From JAUUZT01 sp964654015 (GTDB lineage Bacteria; Chloroflexota; Dehalococcoidia; GIF9; AB-539-J10), in assembly GCA_964654015.1 (NCBI GenBank), contig CAZZHQ010000098.1:1-9608 (forward strand): a DNA stretch of 9,608 nucleotides. The letters are read 5' to 3'. Position 1 is the first letter of the stretch; every line of letters begins with the position of its first letter. This document shows, piece after piece, positions 6,398-9,608 of this stretch. The translations under genes were made by a program, and so were the position numbers. The notes under the pieces are model-generated. The model was not told the origin of the DNA. It searched no databases and saw only the letters and a program-made list of their open reading frames with translations.

Positions 6398-6757
6398 TCA
6401 ATTGGCTATTACGGCGGCTATGGCATATTGTTTGGTGTCAGAAAGGCTGATACAGAATTCATTTAGGTCCAATTCTTTGGCTTTATTGAGTGCATTTCCG
6501 TAAAGGCGTACCAGTGGCTTGCCATCGCTGTTTGATAATATTTCAATGTCGCGCCAGCCGACGCCTTTGATTCCGGTACCAAGAGCTTTCATCACTGCCT
6601 CCTTACCGGCAAATCGACTGGCTAAGGCTGAAACTTTGTCATCGGAGGCATTTAGTTCAGCATCGGTGTAGACTCGATTCAGGAAACGTTTCTGCCATTT
6701 CTTTATGGCTGATTCTATACGCCCTATTTCTATCATATCTATGCCTATAGAGCTCAT
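6398..6757 (-). CDS. acpS: Holo-[acyl-carrier-protein] synthase
   Basis: AcpS transfers the 4'-phosphopantetheine of CoA to the serine of apo-ACP, activating it for fatty acid synthesis. The 119 residues are typical for the trimeric AcpS type. The N-terminal GIDMIEIGRI (5-14) contributes the metal ligand D7, and RFAGKEAVMKALGTG (48-62) contributes E53 and the CoA-binding residues. The C-terminal strand motif SLSDTKQYAIAAVI (104-117) matches the family; aspartate at 107, where many homologues have histidine, is also seen in E. coli AcpS. A Shine-Dalgarno AAAGGAGA (6767-6774) lies 9 nt before the ATG. comM follows 49 nt downstream on the same strand. Confidence 0.95.
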   Translation of the reverse strand: MSSIGIDMIEIGRIESAIKKWQKRFLNRVYTDAELNASDDKVSALASRFAGKEAVMKALGTGIKGVGWRDIEILSNSDGKPLVRLYGNALNKAKELDLNEFCISLSDTKQYAIAAVIAN

Positions 6758-6793
6758 ATCAATTGTTCTCCTTTACAATTATCCATTGGTTTT

Positions 6794-6802
6794 AGCATAA
6801 CA
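6794..6802 (-). promoter_or_regulatory. Possible extended -10 promoter for acpS
   Basis: The minus strand reads TGTTATGCT, a TGn plus TATGCT element placed to give a leader of about 30 nt that contains the AAAGGAGA ribosome binding site. No convincing -35 was found, so the call is weak. Confidence 0.3.
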
Positions 6803-6867
6803 CAATTCGAACATACAAAGTTGTCTTTATATTACTATTTTTCGATGATTACTGGGACGGTTAGTGG

Positions 6868-7389
6868 TTAGTCCTCAGGCAATAGGTTTTCCCTCAGAAT
6901 GATTTCTGTAACCCATTTTGCAGCCTTACCAACTACATCAGGGCAAACAGTGCTGTGGGCACCAGCAGCATCAAATTTTTCGGCTTCATCGGGGTCAGCC
7001 ATATAGAAAAAACGGCCAAACAATTTCATATGTATATCTCTGCATATAACAGTTCCGTATTCCTCTGTAAATCTGGCATGCAATTTTCTGGCCAATTCGG
7101 ATGTTCGGGCACGAACCTTATCTGGGTCTGCAAAGTTATTTCTTTCTCTACCCCACAGCATACTAAGCAGAATTATACCTCCTACGTAAGCTCCACAGCC
7201 GGTATCACAAAGCGATCCTCCTCCTCCAGAACAGCCGGTTACCGCTTTGAAGATGTCGTCATTTTTAATATTCAGGGTGTCTTGTACAGCTGCTACTATG
7301 CACTGGGCACAGCCTCTGTAGGTCTTCTCGTACTCATATCCCAGGTGGTATGCCTTATCAGCTAAGACCTCAATATCTTTGTCTTTCAT
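6868..7389 (-). CDS. C_GCAxxG_C_C family putative redox-active protein
   Basis: This is a member of the C_GCAxxG_C_C family (PF09719), small cysteine proteins often encoded near transporter genes; the biochemical role is unknown. From ATG 7389 the protein has 173 residues. The expected conserved cysteines are C27 (RGCAQC), C65 in CGAYVG (65-70), C116 (TVICRD) and C149 (TVCPDVV). Three more cysteines (C30, C53, C61) create a CxxC at 27-30 and a CxxxC at 61-65. A glycine-rich GCSGGGG (52-58) precedes the second cysteine cluster. There is no signal peptide or membrane segment, so it should be cytoplasmic. The reading frame is open upstream to a TTG at 7443, but AGAGGA about 9 nt before the ATG at 7389 supports the shorter form. 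It follows dctM by 90 nt on the same strand. Confidence 0.85.
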   Translation of the reverse strand: MKDKDIEVLADKAYHLGYEYEKTYRGCAQCIVAAVQDTLNIKNDDIFKAVTGCSGGGGSLCDTGCGAYVGGIILLSMLWGRERNNFADPDKVRARTSELARKLHARFTEEYGTVICRDIHMKLFGRFFYMADPDEAEKFDAAGAHSTVCPDVVGKAAKWVTEIILRENLLPED

Positions 7390-7414
7390 GTTTGTAAATC
7401 CTCTTTTATGCTTT

Positions 7415-7443
7415 TTATTATCACAATTCTGTCGTATTTCCAA
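7415..7443 (-). promoter_or_regulatory. Candidate promoter for the C_GCAxxG_C_C gene
   Basis: On the minus strand, TTGGAA (7438-7443), a 17-nt spacer and TAATAA (7415-7420) preceded by TGA resemble a sigma-70 promoter with an extended -10. Transcription would begin near 7408, about 19 nt before the ATG at 7389, leaving room for the ribosome binding site. This would let the gene be expressed apart from the TRAP genes. Confidence 0.4.
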
Positions 7444-7479
7444 TTTATTCTATCAAATTTACTGGTATATTTTACCTTC

Positions 7480-8823
7480 CTACCAGGAAGACCTTATCAT
7501 TTTATCAGGAAGCCATAGTAATATCTGAGGGAACAATATGCATATGCCAAGGCCTACTATTATCAAGATGATGAAAGGAATTACGCCACGGATTATATCC
7601 ATGGTGGTTATTCCCAATTCAGGATTAGCGGTACCCCTGCAGACAAATATTGCTGATGCAAAGGGTGGAGTTAAGAAGGCCATCTGCAGGTTAACACATA
7701 TCATAAGGGTGAACCATAATGGGTCGAAGCCTAATACAGGTGTTAGCGGTACAACTATAGGAGCAATTATCATGATTATCCCTATCCAATCGATGAACAT
7801 ACCAAGGATAAAAATGGTAAGCATTATAGCTGCAAAGGCTCCCCATCGTCCCATTGGTATAGCCAGGATAATATCCTTTATCACGGCTCCACAGCGCAGG
7901 TACATGAATATGCCGACGGTAAAGTAGGCACAGCAGGTAATAAGCATCACAAATCCAGTTATTCTAAGAGTCTCTCTCATGGAATGTACTAAAAGTTTCC
8001 AGCTGAACTTTCGATAGGCAAGAGATAGTAGAACTGCCGCGGCAGCGCCAACGCCCGCTGCCTCGTATACGGTGGCAATCCCAAAGAATATACTACCAAG
8101 GACTGATAGTATTAATATCATTGGAGGGACAAGCGAACCGAGCAGCATCTTTGTTTTTAGTAATAGGGGAGCGCGTCTCTCTTCTATTGGTGCAGCGGGG
8201 GCTATATTAGGGTTTAACAGGGATCGAACTATTATGTAGCCACAGTACAGGGCGGAGAGCAGGAGTCCGGGGAAAACAGCACCCATGAACAATCTGCCCA
8301 CAGATTGTCCAGCTACGGGACCAAGAACAACCAGCATGATGCTTGGTGGAATCAGTATGCCCAGCGTCCCACCGGCACAAACTGAGCCACATGCCAGCTC
8401 TTTGGAGTACCCCCTTTTTAGCATGGGCCCCAGGGCTACCACGGTAAGCATGCTTACTGAAGCCTGTACTACTCCGAGGCAGGCAGCAAGGAGAGTGCCA
8501 ATCAGCACAGTGCCCAGCGCCAATCCCCCTCTCAATCCCCCCAGCCACATGTGCAGGGCACCGTACAACCTGTCCGCTATACCGGAATGTGCCAGTATTG
8601 CTCCCATGAAGGTGAATAAAGGAATTGCCAGCATATTGTAGTTCAACAGCATGGAACTGATGCGCATATTCGCCAGTACTGCTACAAGGGGGCCTAAAGT
8701 GAGATAACCAATTATTGCTCCCACTCCTCCTATGACCAGGGCTATGTTGTAGCCTGCCAGGACTCCAATCAGTATCGCCACCACAAAGATAAGGGTATAT
8801 ATCTCTGGACTAAGCTCAATCAT
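7480..8823 (-). CDS. dctM: TRAP transporter large permease subunit DctM
   Basis: DctM is the ion-coupled membrane channel of tripartite ATP-independent periplasmic transporters, which take up organic acids and related solutes using a sodium or proton gradient. The 447-residue protein is hydrophobic throughout, with about a dozen segments. Family motifs are GTLGILIPPSIML (152-164), VGRLFMGAVFPGLLL (175-189), ATVYEAAGVGA (250-260) and FLTPPFASAIFV (383-394). The C-terminus is FPQILLWLP followed by a short tail. Its ATG overlaps the dctQ stop (ATGA), and GGGGAGAG (8828-8835) lies 4 nt before it. The substrate depends on the binding protein, which is not in the window. A paralogue with a related C-terminus begins at the right edge. 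Confidence 0.95.
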   Translation of the reverse strand: MIELSPEIYTLIFVVAILIGVLAGYNIALVIGGVGAIIGYLTLGPLVAVLANMRISSMLLNYNMLAIPLFTFMGAILAHSGIADRLYGALHMWLGGLRGGLALGTVLIGTLLAACLGVVQASVSMLTVVALGPMLKRGYSKELACGSVCAGGTLGILIPPSIMLVVLGPVAGQSVGRLFMGAVFPGLLLSALYCGYIIVRSLLNPNIAPAAPIEERRAPLLLKTKMLLGSLVPPMILILSVLGSIFFGIATVYEAAGVGAAAAVLLSLAYRKFSWKLLVHSMRETLRITGFVMLITCCAYFTVGIFMYLRCGAVIKDIILAIPMGRWGAFAAIMLTIFILGMFIDWIGIIMIIAPIVVPLTPVLGFDPLWFTLMICVNLQMAFLTPPFASAIFVCRGTANPELGITTMDIIRGVIPFIILIIVGLGICILFPQILLWLPDKMIRSSW

Positions 8824-9326
8824 ATTGCTCTCCCCTTTATAAGTGTATGTATATCACGAGCCAGTTGGGAAGTGAATTGGAGACAGGTAAGGCATAACCC
8901 CAGCATAATTACCACTCCGTACAGGCTGGATGGAGAGCACCAGAAACTGAATGTTAATAACCGGCCTGCCATCAAAACCTGAAGTTCGCGTGAGATTACA
9001 ATATAGGTAAATGCTCCAATTAGAGGGAAAAAGAACAGTATGCTTCCCAGGATATCAACAAGAGCTTTTTTTCTGGCTGAGAAGTAGCTGTAAAAGACAT
9101 CCACCCTGATATGGGCGTTATGCAACTGGGCGTATGCCCAGCCAAGCACTATTGTAGCGCCTCCAATCAGTCGCATGCTGGTAAAAGCCCATGTTGTTGG
9201 AGAATTGAATACGTATCGGGCGATTACCTCGTACAGGATCACTATAACCATGGCGATAACCAGCCAACTGGCTAGTGTCCCTATTTTTTCGTTGATGGAA
9301 TCAATAATTCTGAGTGTCTTTCTCAT
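8820..9326 (-). CDS. dctQ: TRAP transporter small permease subunit DctQ
   Basis: DctQ is the small four-helix membrane subunit that pairs with DctM in TRAP transporters. It has 168 residues. The predicted helices are at about 18-38, 50-67, 88-112 and 133-152. The signature YEVIARYVFNSPTTW (32-46) matches the family's (E/V)VxxRYVFNxPTxW pattern, and AHIRVDVFY (71-79) is the usual loop after helix 2. The normal acidic residue shortly after the PTxW motif is replaced (WAFTSMR). The stop overlaps the dctM start by 4 nt, so the two are coupled. A purine stretch GAAAGG lies about 11 nt before the ATG. No binding protein gene lies next to it. Confidence 0.92.
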   Translation of the reverse strand: MRKTLRIIDSINEKIGTLASWLVIAMVIVILYEVIARYVFNSPTTWAFTSMRLIGGATIVLGWAYAQLHNAHIRVDVFYSYFSARKKALVDILGSILFFFPLIGAFTYIVISRELQVLMAGRLLTFSFWCSPSSLYGVVIMLGLCLTCLQFTSQLARDIHTLIKGRAI

Positions 9327-9429
9327 TTAACGGTGAAACCTTTCAAATTCCCTGAAATATAAACGTAAACTATAGGGTAGTATTAACGAGAAATCTACAA
9401 AATAAATGACATACTTAAACAGCTAACAG

Positions 9430-9465
9430 AATAAGGAGCAGAGTACGAATACCCCGCTCCTTATT
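9430..9465 (-). terminator. Hairpin terminator after the upstream TRAP genes
   Basis: On the minus strand AATAAGGAGCGGGGTA pairs with TACTCTGCTCCTTATT around a TTCG tetraloop. This gives a continuous 16-pair stem with two G-U wobbles. On the plus strand those wobbles become A-C mismatches, so the fold favours the minus-strand RNA. The downstream U-tract is weak (TTATTCTGTT, partly inside the stem). Its position after the partial dctM paralogue fits termination of that unit before dctQ. Confidence 0.6.
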
Positions 9466-9480
9466 ATACCTTATTATACC
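9461..9480. repeat. Tandem 10-bp repeat TTATTATACC, two copies
   Basis: Two exact adjacent copies of TTATTATACC; the first overlaps the arm of the terminator hairpin. It is noncoding and no role is visible. Confidence 0.7.
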
Positions 9481-9486
9481 TGACAG

Positions 9487-9504
9487 ACCTAACCCGTGTT
9501 AGGT
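9487..9504 (-). other. Small hairpin downstream of the dctM paralogue
   Basis: ACCTAAC and GTTAGGT pair perfectly over 7 bp around a 4-nt loop, 21 nt after the stop of the partial dctM paralogue. It has no U-tract on the minus strand. It may add to termination or protect the 3' end, together with the larger hairpin at 9430-9465. Confidence 0.5.
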
Positions 9505-9525
9505 ATTTCCAGTGTCACTAACAGG

Positions 9526-9608
9526 CTACCATCCTGTCCTTACCAGTGTATTTGGAAGCCACAGGATAATATTTGGGAATATGACACAAAGTATAAGGCC
9601 GATTATTA
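9526..9608 (-). CDS. Second DctM-type permease, 3' end only
   Basis: The last 26 codons of a minus-strand gene are visible, ending at TAG (9526-9528); the 5' part lies beyond the window. The visible peptide, LCVIFPNIILWLPNTLVRTGW-like, aligns without gaps to the C-terminal 26 residues of the DctM at 7480-8823 (ILFPQILLWLP and tail) with 13 identical positions. The last transmembrane segment and the FPxIxLWLP exit motif are shared. It therefore is most probably the large permease of a second, tandem TRAP system upstream of dctQ. The call rests on the end of the protein only. Confidence 0.75.
   Translation of the reverse strand, partial: IIGLILCVIFPNIILWLPNTLVRTGW

Noticed and set aside
7390..7443. 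TTG at 7443 as the start of the C_GCAxxG_C_C protein
   Set aside because: The extra 18 residues are not family-like, the ATG at 7389 has its own ribosome binding site, and the extra stretch coincides with a promoter-like sequence.
7444..7479. Terminator after dctM
   Set aside because: Only a 4-bp GGTA/TACC pairing is present, and there is no T-tract.
8207..8548. 113-codon minus-strand frame inside dctM
   Set aside because: It overlaps the well-supported DctM sequence in another frame, and its low-quality composition has no recognisable motif.
9327..9429. Promoter for dctQ in the AT-rich upstream region
   Set aside because: TTGTAG followed by CTATAG has a 19-nt spacing and other boxes are weaker; AT-rich sequence alone is not enough.

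Overview
The window looks like a chromosomal segment of an anaerobic Chloroflexi bacterium, most likely an uncultured member of the Dehalococcoidia. This is inferred from three things: the style of the EF-Tu protein (a four-cysteine insert-like motif in the G domain and the order tuf-rpmG-secE-nusG-rplKAJL), a ribosomal operon that stops after rplL instead of running into rpoBC, and TRAP transporter genes beside a C_GCAxxG_C_C redox protein. No phage, IS element, CRISPR array or defence system is visible. Most of the window is ordinary core genome, and the points of interest are RNA-level and contextual.

Left part (1-4811, + strand): the 3' two-thirds of a tRNA-Thr(GGT), then tuf, rpmG, secE, nusG, rplK, rplA, a 172-nt leader, rplJ, rplL, and a small unrecognised two-helix membrane protein. 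Genes are packed with overlaps or gaps of a few bases, so this reads as one translation operon. The only long gap, between rplA and rplJ, holds an L10 leader. It has two internal hairpins, a closing helix, an intrinsic terminator and a 12-pair antiterminator helix that excludes the terminator. The small membrane gene contains a 16-bp perfect inverted repeat.

Middle part (4828-6757, - strand): comM/yifB (Mg-chelatase-like AAA+ ATPase) converges on the ribosomal operon with only 16 nt between them. acpS lies upstream of it. comM appears to have its own extended -10 promoter only 9 nt from its ATG, which would make a nearly leaderless mRNA.

Right part (6868-9608, - strand): dctQ and dctM, the two membrane subunits of a TRAP transporter, overlap by 4 bp. 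Downstream of them is a C_GCAxxG_C_C family cysteine-rich protein with a plausible promoter of its own. The right edge of the window cuts into the 3' end of a second dctM paralogue, separated from dctQ by two hairpins. No periplasmic binding protein (dctP) is present in the window, so the solute cannot be inferred.
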